Shown: one piece after another, positions 30,382 through 43,430 of the stretch
How the letters are laid out: each line of letters begins with the position of its first letter
Position numbering within the stretch: position 1 is the stretch's first letter
NCBI RefSeq assembly: GCF_009720485.1
Contig: NZ_CP045245.1
Span: 2,852,001-2,916,000, forward strand
Direction of reading: 5' to 3'
DNA from: Cellulomonas sp. JZ18
Lineage (GTDB): Bacteria > Actinomycetota > Actinomycetes > Actinomycetales > Cellulomonadaceae
Length of the DNA: 64,000 nucleotides
Notes under the pieces: generated by a model
What the model was told of the DNA's origin: nothing
The model's input: the letters and a program-made list of their open reading frames with translations, nothing else
Database searches by the model: none
Program-made: the position numbers and the translations under genes

Positions 30382-30487
30382 CGCATTCAGGACGTTTCGC
30401 ACAGCCCTCCGGACGGGGCGAACCGGACACGCGTCCGGCTCGCCGCGGGCCGCGCCCCTGCGGATGCCGGGGCCGGGAGGTGGCGGA

Positions 30488-30493
30488 TAGGTT
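30488..30493 (+). promoter_or_regulatory. Candidate -10 box of the glgE operon
   Basis: TAGGTT followed by seven bases and GTG 30501 matches the leaderless pattern. An AGGAG also sits directly before the GTG but is too close to act as a ribosome site. It is divergent to the glgP box about 110 bp away. Confidence 0.55.
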
Positions 30494-30500
30494 CAGGAGC

Positions 30501-34577
<4,077 letters not shown>

Positions 34578-34581
<4 letters not shown>

Positions 34582-35879
34582 TCCTCGACGCCCGCCGCCC
34601 GGACGCCCACGACGACGCCGTGGTCGCGCTGCTGCGCGACTGGCTGCCCGAGCGGCGCTGGTACCCCGTGAAGGGCGCCGAGGCGGAGCTGACGTGCGTC
34701 GCGACGGTCGACCTGGCGGACGACGTGCGCGTGCTCCTCGTGCGCGCGCGGGCCGGGTCGGTGGACGTCGTGCTCCAGGTCCCGGTCGTGCTCGTGCCCG
34801 GTGCGGCGGGGGGCCCGGCGTCGGTCGTCGGCGCGCTCGGCGACAGCACGGTGCTCGACGGCGCGGGGCACCCGTCGTTCCTCGCGGCCTGGCTCGCGCA
34901 CGCGGACGGGCCCGGCGCCGACGTCGACGTCACGGCCGCCCGGGTCGTCACCGGCGAGCAGTCGAACACGTCGGTGGTGCTGCCGGACCGGGCCACCGGC
35001 GCGCCCCTCGGGATCCTCAAGGTCCTGCGCACGGTCGCCGCGGGCGAGAACCCGGACATCGACGTGCCGCGACGCCTCACGGAGCAGGGCTGGGACGGCG
35101 TGCCGGAGCCGCTCGCGTGGGCGCAGGTCCGCTGGACCACCGCGGACGGCGGACCGGCCGTGGGCTACCTCGGCGTCATGAGCGCGTTCGTGCCCGGTGC
35201 GGAGGACGGCTTCGAGCTGGCGTGCGCGTGGGCGCGCGAGGGCAGGCCGTTCGGCGAGGCGGCGCGCGAGCTCGGGGAGGTGGTCGCGGGCATGCACGCG
35301 GCGCTGGCCGAGGCGTTCGGCACGACGGACGACGCCGCGGGCCCGGCGACGGTGGCCGGTGCGCTGACGACGCGCCTCGCGTGGGCCACCGCGGCGGTGC
35401 CCCGGGTCGCTGAGCGGGCCGACGCCGTGCGGGCCGTCGCCGCGCAGGTCGCGGCGCTGCCCACCGCTCCCCCGCGCCAGCGGGTGCACGGGGACCTGCA
35501 CCTGGGGCAGGTGCTGCGCTCGCGCGGGCGCTGGTTCGTCATCGACTTCGAGGGCGAGCCGCTCGCCCCCCTCGCCGAGCGCACGCGCCCCGACCTCGCC
35601 CTGCGCGACGTGGCCGGCGTGCTGCGGTCCTTCGACTACGCGGCGGCAGTGGGCGGCCTGACGGGGCCGCCGGCGCAGGCGTGGACGGCGGACGCGCGCG
35701 ACGGCTTCCTCGCCGGCTACGCGGCCGCCGCGCCGTCGGGCGTCGACGACGCCACGCGGGCGCTGCTGCTGCGCGCGCTCGAGCTGGACAAGACGCTGTA
35801 CGAGGTCGTCTACGAGGCGCGCAACCGTCCGACGTGGGCACCCATCCCCGAGGCGGGGCTGGACCGGCTCCTGCCCTGA
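34578..35879 (+). CDS. mak: Maltokinase (Mak/Pep2)
   Basis: This enzyme phosphorylates maltose at C1 using ATP to give maltose-1-phosphate for GlgE. It has 433 residues; GTG 34578 overlaps the treS stop (GTGA). The N-terminal cap domain has [12 protein letters not shown]. The kinase core has [27 protein letters not shown], the catalytic loop [12 protein letters not shown] and the metal loop [13 protein letters not shown]. The C terminus is [14 protein letters not shown]. All of this is typical of actinobacterial maltokinases. In many relatives it is fused to TreS or followed directly by glgB; here glgB is 8.5 kb away. Confidence 0.95.
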
Positions 35880-35905
35880 GCAGCGCCCGCCCGACCTTCC
35901 GACCC

Positions 35906-35977
35906 GCCCCCGCTGCCGCCCGGGATGCCGCCCGGGTTGCCGCCGGCCGAGGGCGGCGCGGCACGCGGAGCGGGGGC
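35906..35977 (+). terminator. Possible weak terminator between convergent maltokinase and ROK genes
   Basis: GCCCCCGCT at 35906-35914 is complementary to AGCGGGGGC at 35969-35977 across a 54-nt GC-rich interval that can itself fold. It lies in the 100-bp gap between convergent genes. There is no U-run, so it is only a candidate. Confidence 0.35.
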
Positions 35978-35979
35978 TC

Positions 35980-37221
35980 TCATGCGCCGGTCGGCAGGTC
36001 CGTGAGCGTCTCGACGACCATGCGCGTGCCGACCTGGCGCGGTGCGAGCTCGCTCTGCAGCACGAGCGCGGCCCCGCCGACGGCCGCCGCCTCCGACGCG
36101 TGCGTCGAGATGGTGACGCGCACCGGGTGCGCCCCGCGCGCGAAGAACCCGCGCGCGAGCCGCTCCTGCACGGCGGGCAGGTACAGCGAGCCCGCGAGCG
36201 CGAAGGACGGCCCCGTGAGGACGACGAGGTCGAGGTCGAGCACGTTCGCGAGCGTCTGCGCGGCGACCCCGAGGTACTCGGCGGACGCGCGCAGCAGGCG
36301 CATCGGCTCGGCCTCGCCGCGGGCGGCGGCGCGCGCGAGGGCGGCGAAGTCCTCGGACACGCCGCGGCCGGGAAGCGCGACGCCGGCCGCGGTGGCCTGC
36401 GCGACGACGGCGGCGGGGCCGGCGAACGCCTCGACGCAGCCGCGGCTGCCGCACCAGCACTCGGGCCCGTCGAGCGCGACGCACACGTGCCCGATCTCGC
36501 CGGCGTTCGAGCTGCGCCCCCGGTAGACCGTCCCGTCGACGACGATCCCGGCGCCGATGCCCGTGCCCATGTAGAGCGTCGCGCACGCCGCCCCGGTGGC
36601 GACGCCGCCCGACCAGTACTCGCCGACCGCGGCGGCGGTGGCGTCGTTGTCGAGTAGGACCGGCAGGCCGGTCGCGTCCTCGATGGCGGCGGCGAGGGGG
36701 AACTCGGCCCAGTGCTGCATCACGGGCGGGGTGAGCGTCATGCCGGTCGACGTGGAGATCGGCCCGGGCGAGACGACGCCCACGCCGAGCACGACGGCGG
36801 GCTCGATGCCGATCCGCGTCATCGTCGTGGCGATCTCGGCGGCGATGCGCGCGACGACGTCGCGCGGGTCGTCCGCACCGGCGCCCGGCCGGCGCCAGCG
36901 GGCGACGACGGCGCCGCCGAGGTTGGCGATCACGTAGGTGATGCCGGCGTGGTCGAGGTGCACGCCCACCGCGTACCGCGCGTACGGGTCGAGCTGCAGG
37001 AGCATGCGCGGCTTCCCGCCGGTCGACTCCGCGCGTCCGGCCTCGACGACGAGGCCCTCGTCGATGAGGCGGCGGACGACCGTGGAGACCGTGGCCGCGG
37101 TGAGGCCGGTCGCACGGGTGAGCTCGACGCGGCTGATGGTGCCGGCGGCGCGGATCACGTCGAGGATCGCCGCCCGGCTGCTGGCATGGGCAGCGCCGAG
37201 GCCCGGCTGCGCACCGTTCAC
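35980..37221 (-). CDS. ROK-family transcriptional repressor
   Basis: This 413-residue ROK protein carries an N-terminal winged helix (ISRVELTRATGLTAATVSTVVRRL), a sugar-kinase-like ATP/sugar fold (VGVGVVSPGPIS, VLLDNDATAAAVGEYW, LYMGTGIGAGIV) and the zinc-binding signature CWCGSRGCVEAF. ROK repressors of this XylR-like type release DNA on binding a sugar. GTG 37221 was chosen because GGAGGA lies just upstream and the family starts there. It is divergent from the sugar ABC transporter operon and almost certainly controls it through the site at 37315-37344. Confidence 0.93.
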   Translation of the reverse strand: MNGAQPGLGAAHASSRAAILDVIRAAGTISRVELTRATGLTAATVSTVVRRLIDEGLVVEAGRAESTGGKPRMLLQLDPYARYAVGVHLDHAGITYVIANLGGAVVARWRRPGAGADDPRDVVARIAAEIATTMTRIGIEPAVVLGVGVVSPGPISTSTGMTLTPPVMQHWAEFPLAAAIEDATGLPVLLDNDATAAAVGEYWSGGVATGAACATLYMGTGIGAGIVVDGTVYRGRSSNAGEIGHVCVALDGPECWCGSRGCVEAFAGPAAVVAQATAAGVALPGRGVSEDFAALARAAARGEAEPMRLLRASAEYLGVAAQTLANVLDLDLVVLTGPSFALAGSLYLPAVQERLARGFFARGAHPVRVTISTHASEAAAVGGAALVLQSELAPRQVGTRMVVETLTDLPTGA

Positions 37222-37314
37222 GCGTCCTCCCGTCCTGGTGGCGCCGTCGCGAGGTCTCACGGGCGGCTCCTCACGATACGGACCGGGGCGACGGACGGGC
37301 ACGACGCTCACCCG

Positions 37315-37344
37315 TTGACTTACTTTGTTCAGCGGCCTAAGAAT
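37315..37344 (+). promoter_or_regulatory. Promoter of the sugar ABC operon with overlapping ROK-type operator
   Basis: TTGACT at 37315-37320, a 17-bp spacer, and TAAGAA at 37338-37343 form a good sigma-70-type promoter about 90 bp before the ABC operon. The spacer contains TTACTTTGTTCAG (37320-37332), close to the TTAGTTTGTTCA-type half-sites known for XylR-like ROK repressors. A repressor bound here would block the polymerase. The rest of the 210-bp divergent gap shows nothing else recognisable. Confidence 0.6.
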
Positions 37345-37431
37345 CTACCACGGCGCGCGGACGGGCCCTCGAGGTCCTCCCGCACCTGCCGTCGGCACAC
37401 CGAGGTGCCGGCCACGACGAGAGGATCAACG

Positions 37432-38763
37432 ATGTTCCTTCCCCAGCGACGTGCGCGCGTCGCCGCGGCGTCCGCGGCACTCACGGTCCTCGCCCTGACG
37501 GCCGCGTGCTCCGGCGGCGGCTCGGGCTCGGGCCAGCAGGCCGCCGACGGCGAGCCGTCCGGCGAGATCACCGTCCTCACCTGGCGCACCGACCTGGTGG
37601 AGGACGGCACGTTCGACGAGTACGTCGAGCAGTTCACGGAGAAGTACCCGGACGTCACCGACGTGACCGTCGAGGCCCTCACCGACTACGAGGGCGAGGT
37701 CAAGACGCGCATGAACACCGACGAGTACGGCGACGTCCTCGCCATCCCCGGCTCCGTGACGCCCGACCAGTACGAGCAGTTCTTCGAGCCGCTCGGCAGC
37801 CAGGAGGAGATGGCGGAGAGGTACAGCTGGATCAACGACAAGTCCTACGAGGGCCAGTCGTACGGCATCCCCGTCGTCGGCAACGTGCAGGGCGTCGTCT
37901 ACAACAAGCGCGTCTGGGAGGAGGCCGGCGTCACCGACTTCCCCACCACGCCGGAGGAGTTCCTCGCCGACCTGCAGACGATCAAGGACGCGGGTGTCGC
38001 CGAGGTCGCGCCGCTGTACACGAACTACAAGGACGGCTGGCCGCTCTCGCAGTGGGACGGCTGGCTCGGCGCCGTGACGGCGGACCCCGACTGGAAGAAC
38101 GCGATGGTCGAGTCCGACGAGCCGTGGGCCGAGGGCACCGACTACGGCGTGGTGGACGGCACGATCTACGACGCGGTCGCGCAGGACCTGGTCGAGGCCG
38201 ACCCGACGACCACGAACTGGGAGGAGTCCAAGCGGCTGCTCGGCACGGGCCAGGTCGCGACCATGGTCCTCGGCTCGTGGGCGATCCCGCAGATGCAGGC
38301 CGCGGCGGAGGAGGCCGGTGCGAGCGCCGACGACATCGCCTACATGCCGGTCCCCGTCCAGGTCGACGGGAAGTTCCACGCGGTCGCCGGCGGCGACTAC
38401 AACCTCGGGATCAACGTCAACTCCGACAACAAGGTCACCGCGCGCGCCTGGATCGACTGGTTCAACGAGGAGTCCGGCTACTCGGAGTCGCAGGTGGGCC
38501 TGTCCCCGCTGAAGGGCGGCCCCGTCCCCGCGGCGTTGCAGGGCTTCATGGAGCAGGTCGAGCTGATCACGCTCAACCCGGCGCCCGAGGGCGAGGAGTC
38601 CCTCTTCGCGGACATCGACACCGCCTCCGGCATCGTCACGACCGACCCGAAGTTCCGCCAGGCGACGATCGACGCGGCCCGCTCGGGCGCGAAGACGAAG
38701 CAGCAGATCTTCGACGAGCTCAACACGGCGTGGGCCGAGGGCCGCGCCGAGGTCGGCGACTGA
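37432..38763 (+). CDS. Sugar ABC transporter substrate-binding lipoprotein (family 1)
   Basis: This 443-residue extracellular solute-binding protein has a lipoprotein signal peptide: basic start MFLPQRRAR, hydrophobic core, and lipobox-like LTAAC followed by a Gly/Ser linker. The mature part shows the family 1 pattern: EITVLTWRTD, YGDVLAIPGSV, SYGIPVVGNVQGVVYNKRVWEEAGV, and VLGSWAIPQM. ATG 37432 is preceded by GAGAGGA. The ligand cannot be read from sequence; the downstream beta-mannosidase suggests a mannose-containing or related oligosaccharide. First gene of the SBP-permease-permease operon. Confidence 0.93.
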   Translation: MFLPQRRARVAAASAALTVLALTAACSGGGSGSGQQAADGEPSGEITVLTWRTDLVEDGTFDEYVEQFTEKYPDVTDVTVEALTDYEGEVKTRMNTDEYGDVLAIPGSVTPDQYEQFFEPLGSQEEMAERYSWINDKSYEGQSYGIPVVGNVQGVVYNKRVWEEAGVTDFPTTPEEFLADLQTIKDAGVAEVAPLYTNYKDGWPLSQWDGWLGAVTADPDWKNAMVESDEPWAEGTDYGVVDGTIYDAVAQDLVEADPTTTNWEESKRLLGTGQVATMVLGSWAIPQMQAAAEEAGASADDIAYMPVPVQVDGKFHAVAGGDYNLGINVNSDNKVTARAWIDWFNEESGYSESQVGLSPLKGGPVPAALQGFMEQVELITLNPAPEGEESLFADIDTASGIVTTDPKFRQATIDAARSGAKTKQQIFDELNTAWAEGRAEVGD

Positions 38764-38773
38764 GGTCCACGCC

Positions 38774-39748
38774 ATGACCACCGCTCCGTCGAGCCTGCAG
38801 GCCTCGACCACGGCGGCCACGGCGGCGGACGGCGTGGCCCGTACCGCCCGGCGCAGGCCGGGCGGTACGGGCGGCGCCCCCACCTGGTCGCGCCGGCTGA
38901 CCCCCTACCTGTTCCTGCTGGTCCCGCTCGCCCTGCTCGTGCTGCTCACGTACGTGCCGGTGGCGAACATGTTCTGGTACTCGGTGACCGACTGGGACGG
39001 CCTCGACAAGGTCAAGAACTTCGTCGGCCCGGAGAACTACGTCGAGGTCTTCACCGACCCGGACAACGTGCGGGTCTTCTGGGTGTCCCTCTACTACTTC
39101 GGCGCGTCGTTCGTGCAGATGGCGCTCGCGCTGTACTTCGCGACGATCCTGTCCTTCAAGGTCCGCGCGAAGAACCTGTGGAAGGGCATCCTGTTCTTCC
39201 CCTACCTCATCAACGGCGTCGCGATCGGCCTCATCTTCCTCAACTTCCTCAAGCCCGGCGGCGGCCTGGACACCGTCCTGCTGACGGCAGGGCTGGAGAG
39301 CCTGGTGCAGCAGTGGACCGGCGACCCGGACGTCGCGAACTACTCGCTCGCGGCCGTGTCCGTGTGGCGCTACATGGGGCTGAACTTCGTCATGTTCCTC
39401 GGGGCGATCTCGTCCATCAGCAGCGAGATCTACGAGGCCGCCGAGATCGACGGCGCGACCCGGTGGCACCAGTTCTGGCACATCATCCTGCCGTCGATCC
39501 GCCCGATCCTCGGGCTGTCGTTCATCCTCGCGATCTCCGGCGCCCTGTCGGTCTTCGAGATCCCGTTCGTCATGACCAACGGCGGCAACGGCACCGAGAC
39601 GTTCGTCATCCGCACGATCTGGATGGCGTTCAACCGCAACACCGTGGGGCTGGCGTCGGCGATGGCCGTCGTGCTGCTCGTGATCGTCCTGCTGGTGACG
39701 TGGCTGCAGCGCCGCCTGGTGCCCGAGCGAGAGGTGGACCTGACATGA
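38774..39748 (+). CDS. Sugar ABC transporter permease 1 (MalF-like)
   Basis: This 324-residue inner-membrane permease has six hydrophobic segments, the first being LTPYLFLLVPLALLVLL. The cytoplasmic EAA loop that contacts the ATPase is EAAEIDGATRWHQFWHIILP. The N-terminal ~45 residues are Ala/Thr- and Arg-rich. It begins ten bases after the binding-protein gene and its stop overlaps the next ATG (ATGA), so the two permeases are translationally coupled and should form a heterodimer. No ATPase gene follows. Confidence 0.94.
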   Translation: MTTAPSSLQASTTAATAADGVARTARRRPGGTGGAPTWSRRLTPYLFLLVPLALLVLLTYVPVANMFWYSVTDWDGLDKVKNFVGPENYVEVFTDPDNVRVFWVSLYYFGASFVQMALALYFATILSFKVRAKNLWKGILFFPYLINGVAIGLIFLNFLKPGGGLDTVLLTAGLESLVQQWTGDPDVANYSLAAVSVWRYMGLNFVMFLGAISSISSEIYEAAEIDGATRWHQFWHIILPSIRPILGLSFILAISGALSVFEIPFVMTNGGNGTETFVIRTIWMAFNRNTVGLASAMAVVLLVIVLLVTWLQRRLVPEREVDLT

Positions 39749-40566
39749 CGCGCGCGATCACCGGGACGCTGAAGTACGCCTCGCTGGTCGTGGCGTCCGT
39801 CGTGACGCTGCTGCCCCTCGGGCTGATCCTGTTCGGCTCCTTCAAGACGGGGCAGGAGTTCCTCGCGACCAACCCGTTCGCGCTGCCGCAGAGCTGGACG
39901 CTCGACAACTACGTCACCGCGTTCACGCGCGGCGGGATGGCGCTCGGGTTCCTCAACACCGTGCTCGTCTTCGCCGCGGCGATCGCGGGCACGATCCTCG
40001 TCGGCGCCGCCACCGCGTACGCGATCGACCGGTTCCGGTTCGTCGGTCGCGGCGCGGTGCTCAACCTGTTCCTGCTCGCGACGCTCGTGCCCGGTGTCAC
40101 CACGCAGGTCGCCACGTTCCAGATCATCAACGGGCTCGGCCTGTACAACACCCGCTGGGCGCTGGTCCTGCTCTTCATGGGCACTGACATCATCTCGGTG
40201 TACATCTTCCTGCAGTTCATGCGGGCCATCCCGCGCTCGCTCGACGAGGCGGCGATGATCGAGGGCGCAGGTCACCTGCGGATCTTCTTCCAGATCATCC
40301 TGCCCAACCTCAAGCCGGCGATCGCCACCGTGGTGATCATCAAGGGCATCGGCATCTACAACGAGTTCTTCCTGCCGTTCCTGTACCTGCCGGACCCGGA
40401 CCTGCGGCCGATCTCGACGGCCCTGTTCGCCTTCAAGGGGCCGTACGGGTCGGAATGGCACGTCATCTCGGCGGGCGTGATCATCACGATCGTGCCGATC
40501 CTGGTGCTGTTCCTGTTCCTGCAGCGCTACATCTACAACGGGTTCACGTCCGGCGCGACGAAGTGA
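39745..40566 (+). CDS. Sugar ABC transporter permease 2 (MalG-like)
   Basis: This 273-residue partner permease has six membrane segments and the EAA loop SLDEAAMIEGAGHLRIFFQ. It starts MTRAITGTLKYASLVV and ends FTSGATK; helices include VATFQIINGLGLYNTRWALV. The ATG overlaps the stop of permease 1. The gene is intact. As no ATP-binding subunit is encoded in the cluster, the transporter probably uses a shared MsiK-type ATPase encoded elsewhere, a common arrangement in actinobacteria. Confidence 0.94.
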   Translation: MTRAITGTLKYASLVVASVVTLLPLGLILFGSFKTGQEFLATNPFALPQSWTLDNYVTAFTRGGMALGFLNTVLVFAAAIAGTILVGAATAYAIDRFRFVGRGAVLNLFLLATLVPGVTTQVATFQIINGLGLYNTRWALVLLFMGTDIISVYIFLQFMRAIPRSLDEAAMIEGAGHLRIFFQIILPNLKPAIATVVIIKGIGIYNEFFLPFLYLPDPDLRPISTALFAFKGPYGSEWHVISAGVIITIVPILVLFLFLQRYIYNGFTSGATK

Positions 40567-40623
40567 CCCCGCTCCCCCGCCGCTGACGACGGCGCCCGGC
40601 ACGGCCGCCCGCACGGCCCGCCC

Positions 40624-40683
40624 GTCGCACGACCGCCCCGTCGCACGACCGCCCCGTCGTACGACCGCCCGTCGTCGCACGAC
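40624..40683. repeat. Four tandem near-palindromes GTCGYACGAC
   Basis: Copies are at 40624-40633, 40640-40649, 40656-40665 and 40674-40683, separated by CCGCCC(C). Copy three, GTCGTACGAC, is a perfect palindrome; the other three have C for T at the centre. Periods are 16, 16 and 18 bp. They occupy the 179-bp gap between permease 2 and the beta-mannosidase; the rest of the gap holds only the mannosidase ribosome site. They could be regulator sites or a simple tandem duplication. Confidence 0.7.
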
Positions 40684-40745
40684 CACGCAGCGCGAGCGCG
40701 CCTCGCGGTCCGCCCCGCGCCGTCCGCCCCACCACGAGGAGACCC

Positions 40746-43288
40746 GTGAACCGCACCGACCTGCACGACGGCTGGACGCTCACCGCGACCGGTGGTGAGG
40801 TCCCCCCGACCTCGCCGACCGGCTGCACGGCGGGCTGCGGGTCCGCGTCCCCGGCACGTCGCACACGCACCTGCTCGACGCCGGGCTCGTCGACGACCCG
40901 TACGTCGACGACAACGAGCGCCGGCTCGCGTGGATGCGGCACGTCGACTGGGCGTACGAGCGCGAGCTCGTCCTCGACCTGCCGGCCGCCGACGAGCGGG
41001 TCGACCTCGTGCTGGAGGGCGTGGACACGGTCGGCACCGTGCTGCTCGACGGTGAGGAGGTGCTCCGCACGCGCAACATGCACCGCTCGTACCGGGTCGA
41101 CCTGCGCGACCGCGTGCGACCGGCGACGCAGCGGCTGCGCGTCGAGGTCGCGTCGGCCCTCGCGCACGCCGAGTCGGAGGCGGCCCGGCTCGGGCCGCGG
41201 CCGCTCGCCTACCCGCAGCCGTTCAACATGGTGCGCAAGATGGCGTGCTCCTTCGGCTGGGACTGGGGGCCGGACCTGCAGACCGCGGGGCTCTGGCGAC
41301 CGGTGCGCGTCGAGCGCTGGCGCACCGCCCGGCTCGCCGGCGTGCGTCCGCTCGTCACCGTGGACCCCGACGGGACCGGCGTCGTGACGCTGCACGTCGA
41401 CGTCGAGCGGTCCGGCCTGCCCGGTGGCGACGTCCCGCTCGTCGTGCGCGCCGCCGTCGCGGGCGTCGACGCCGTCGCACGGGTCGACGCGGGCGCCACC
41501 GGCGCCGTGCTGCGGCTGGAGGTGCCGCACGTCCCGCTGTGGTGGCCGGTCGGCCACGGAGCGCAGCCGCTGCACGCGCTCACGGTCGAGCTGCGCGCCG
41601 CCGACCTCGGCGCACCGGCCGCCGCCCGCGGCACCGGCCCCGCGCTCGGCACCTGGACCCGCCGGATCGGCTTCCGCACGGTCGAGCTCGACACGTCGCC
41701 GGACGAGGCCGGCACCGGGTTCACGCTGCGCGTCAACGGCCGTCCCGTCTTCGTCAAGGGCGCCAACTGGATCCCCGACGACCACCTGCTGACGCGGCTG
41801 ACGCGTGCCCGCGTCGCGCGCCGGCTCGACCAGGCCCTCGGCGCGCACCTGAACCTCCTGCGGGTGTGGGGCGGCGGCGTGTACGAGTCGGAGGACTTCT
41901 ACGAGCTGTGCGACGAGCGCGGGCTGCTCGTCTGGCAGGACTTCCTGCTGGCCTGCGCGGCGTACCCGGAGGAGCAGCCGCTGCGCGACGAGATCGAGGC
42001 GGAGGCCCGCGAGCACGTCGCGCGGCTCACCCCGCACCCCTCCCTCGTGCTGTGGAACGGCGGCAACGAGAACCTGTGGGGCCACGAGGACTGGGGCTGG
42101 AAGGACGAGCTCGACGGGCGCACGTGGGGCCGGGCGTACGCGCTCGAGGTCCTGCCCGCGGTCGTCGCCGAGCTCGACCCCACGCGCCCCTACGTGGCGA
42201 ACAGCCCGACCTCCCCCGGCTTCGACCCCGACGACGTCCACCCCAACGACCCCGACCACGGCACCCACCACCAGTGGGAGGTCTGGAACCGGGTGGACTA
42301 CCGCGTCTACCGCGACGAGGTCCCCCGGTTCTGCTCGGAGTTCGGCTTCCAGGGCCCGCCGACGTGGGCGACGCTGCGGCGCGCGGTCCGCGACGAGCGG
42401 GGCGACGTCGCGGGCAAGAAGCACCCGACCTTCCTGCTGCACCAGAAGGCGGACGACGGCAACGGCAAGCTCGACCGTGGCATGGCACCCCACCTCGGCG
42501 TCCCCGACGACTTCGTCGACTGGCACTGGGCTGCACAGCTCAACCAGGCCCGGGCGATCCGGTTCGCGGTCGAGCACTACCGGTCGTGGTGGCCCACGAC
42601 CGCCGGCGCGGTCGTGTGGCAGCTCAACGACTGCTGGCCGGTGACCTCGTGGGCGGCGGTCGACGGGGACGAGCGGCCCAAGCCGCTCTGGTACGCGATG
42701 CGCGCCGCGTTCGCCGAGCGCCTCGTCACCGTGCAGCCGCGGGAGGGCCGTGACGCGCTCGTGGCCGTGAACGACACCCCCACCCTGTGGAAGGGCGTCG
42801 CGCGCCTCGAGCGGCAGCGCCTGGACGGCACCGTCCTCGCGGCCGCCGACCTGCCGCTCACGGTCGGGGCGTGGTCGGTCGGCACGTTCGCGCTGGCCGA
42901 GCGCCTGCGCACCCCCGTCGACCCGGCGCGCGAGGTGCTCGTGGTGACGCTCGACCACGCGCGCACGGTGCACACGTGGGTCGAGGACGTCGACCTCGAC
43001 CTGGACCCGCAGCCGCTCGACGCCACGGCCACCCCGACGCAGGACGGGTTCGAGGTCGAGGTCGTCGCCCGCTCGCTCGCCCGGGACGTGACCCTCCTCG
43101 TCGACCACGTGGACCCGCAGGCCCGTGTCGACGACGCCCTGGTGACGCTGCCGGCGGGCGCGCGGGCGCGGTTCCGGGTGCGCACCGCGGCGCCGCTCGA
43201 CCCGCGCGACCTGCTGCGTGCACCGGTCCTGCGCACCGCCAACGACGTCGTCGTGCCCGCACGGCACGGCGCCGCCGTCGGCCGGTGA
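40746..43288 (+). CDS. GH2 beta-mannosidase (frameshift near start in assembly)
   Basis: This enzyme hydrolyses terminal beta-mannose from oligosaccharides. A missing base in the six-C run at 40802-40807 splits the N terminus; corrected, it has 847 residues. N-terminal GH2 sugar-binding domain: AWMRHVDWAYERELVL and VDTVGTVLLDGEEVLRT. Barrel: KGANWIPDDHLLTR, LLRVWGGGVYESEDFYELCD. The acid/base Glu is in LWNGGNENLWG and the nucleophile Glu in RFCSEFGFQGPP; the segment WWPTTAGAVVWQLNDCWPV is typical of beta-mannosidase rather than beta-galactosidase. There is no signal peptide, so it acts on imported sugar. GTG 40746 follows GAGGAGA. It probably belongs with the ABC operon. Confidence 0.92.
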
Positions 43289-43331
43289 GCGCGTGGCCGG
43301 CCGCGCGCCGGCAGTAGGGCATCGCCCGGTC

Positions 43332-43391
43332 GGCGGTGCGGCCGGCGGTGCGGACGGCGGTGCGGGGGGCGGTGCGGACGGCGGTGCGAGG
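43332..43391. repeat. Five-copy 12-bp tandem repeat upstream of LacI-like gene
   Basis: GGCGGTGCG recurs with exact 12-bp spacing at 43332, 43344, 43356, 43368 and 43380. It fills much of the 142-bp gap between the mannosidase and the LacI-like gene. In the frame of the downstream gene it would read as Gly/Ala-rich tetrapeptides, but I see no start signal for such an extension. Confidence 0.8.
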
Positions 43392-43417
43392 GGCACGGGC
43401 GGCGGGACGGCGGCCAC

Positions 43418-43423
43418 TACGCT
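43418..43423 (+). promoter_or_regulatory. Candidate -10 box for LacI-like gene
   Basis: TACGCT followed by seven bases and the GTG at 43431 matches a leaderless TANNNT promoter. It supports a protein that truly starts at the ligand-binding domain. Confidence 0.5.
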
Positions 43424-43430
43424 GACGGGC

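Noticed and set aside
40624..40683. Short regularly spaced repeats resembling a CRISPR array
   Set aside because: Repeat units are only 10 bp and the intervals 6-8 bp, with no room for spacers and no cas genes in the window.
43218..43430. N-terminal extension of the LacI-like protein through the tandem repeat
   Set aside because: The frame is open but encodes only low-complexity Gly/Ala sequence, overlaps the mannosidase end, has no HTH and no ribosome site.
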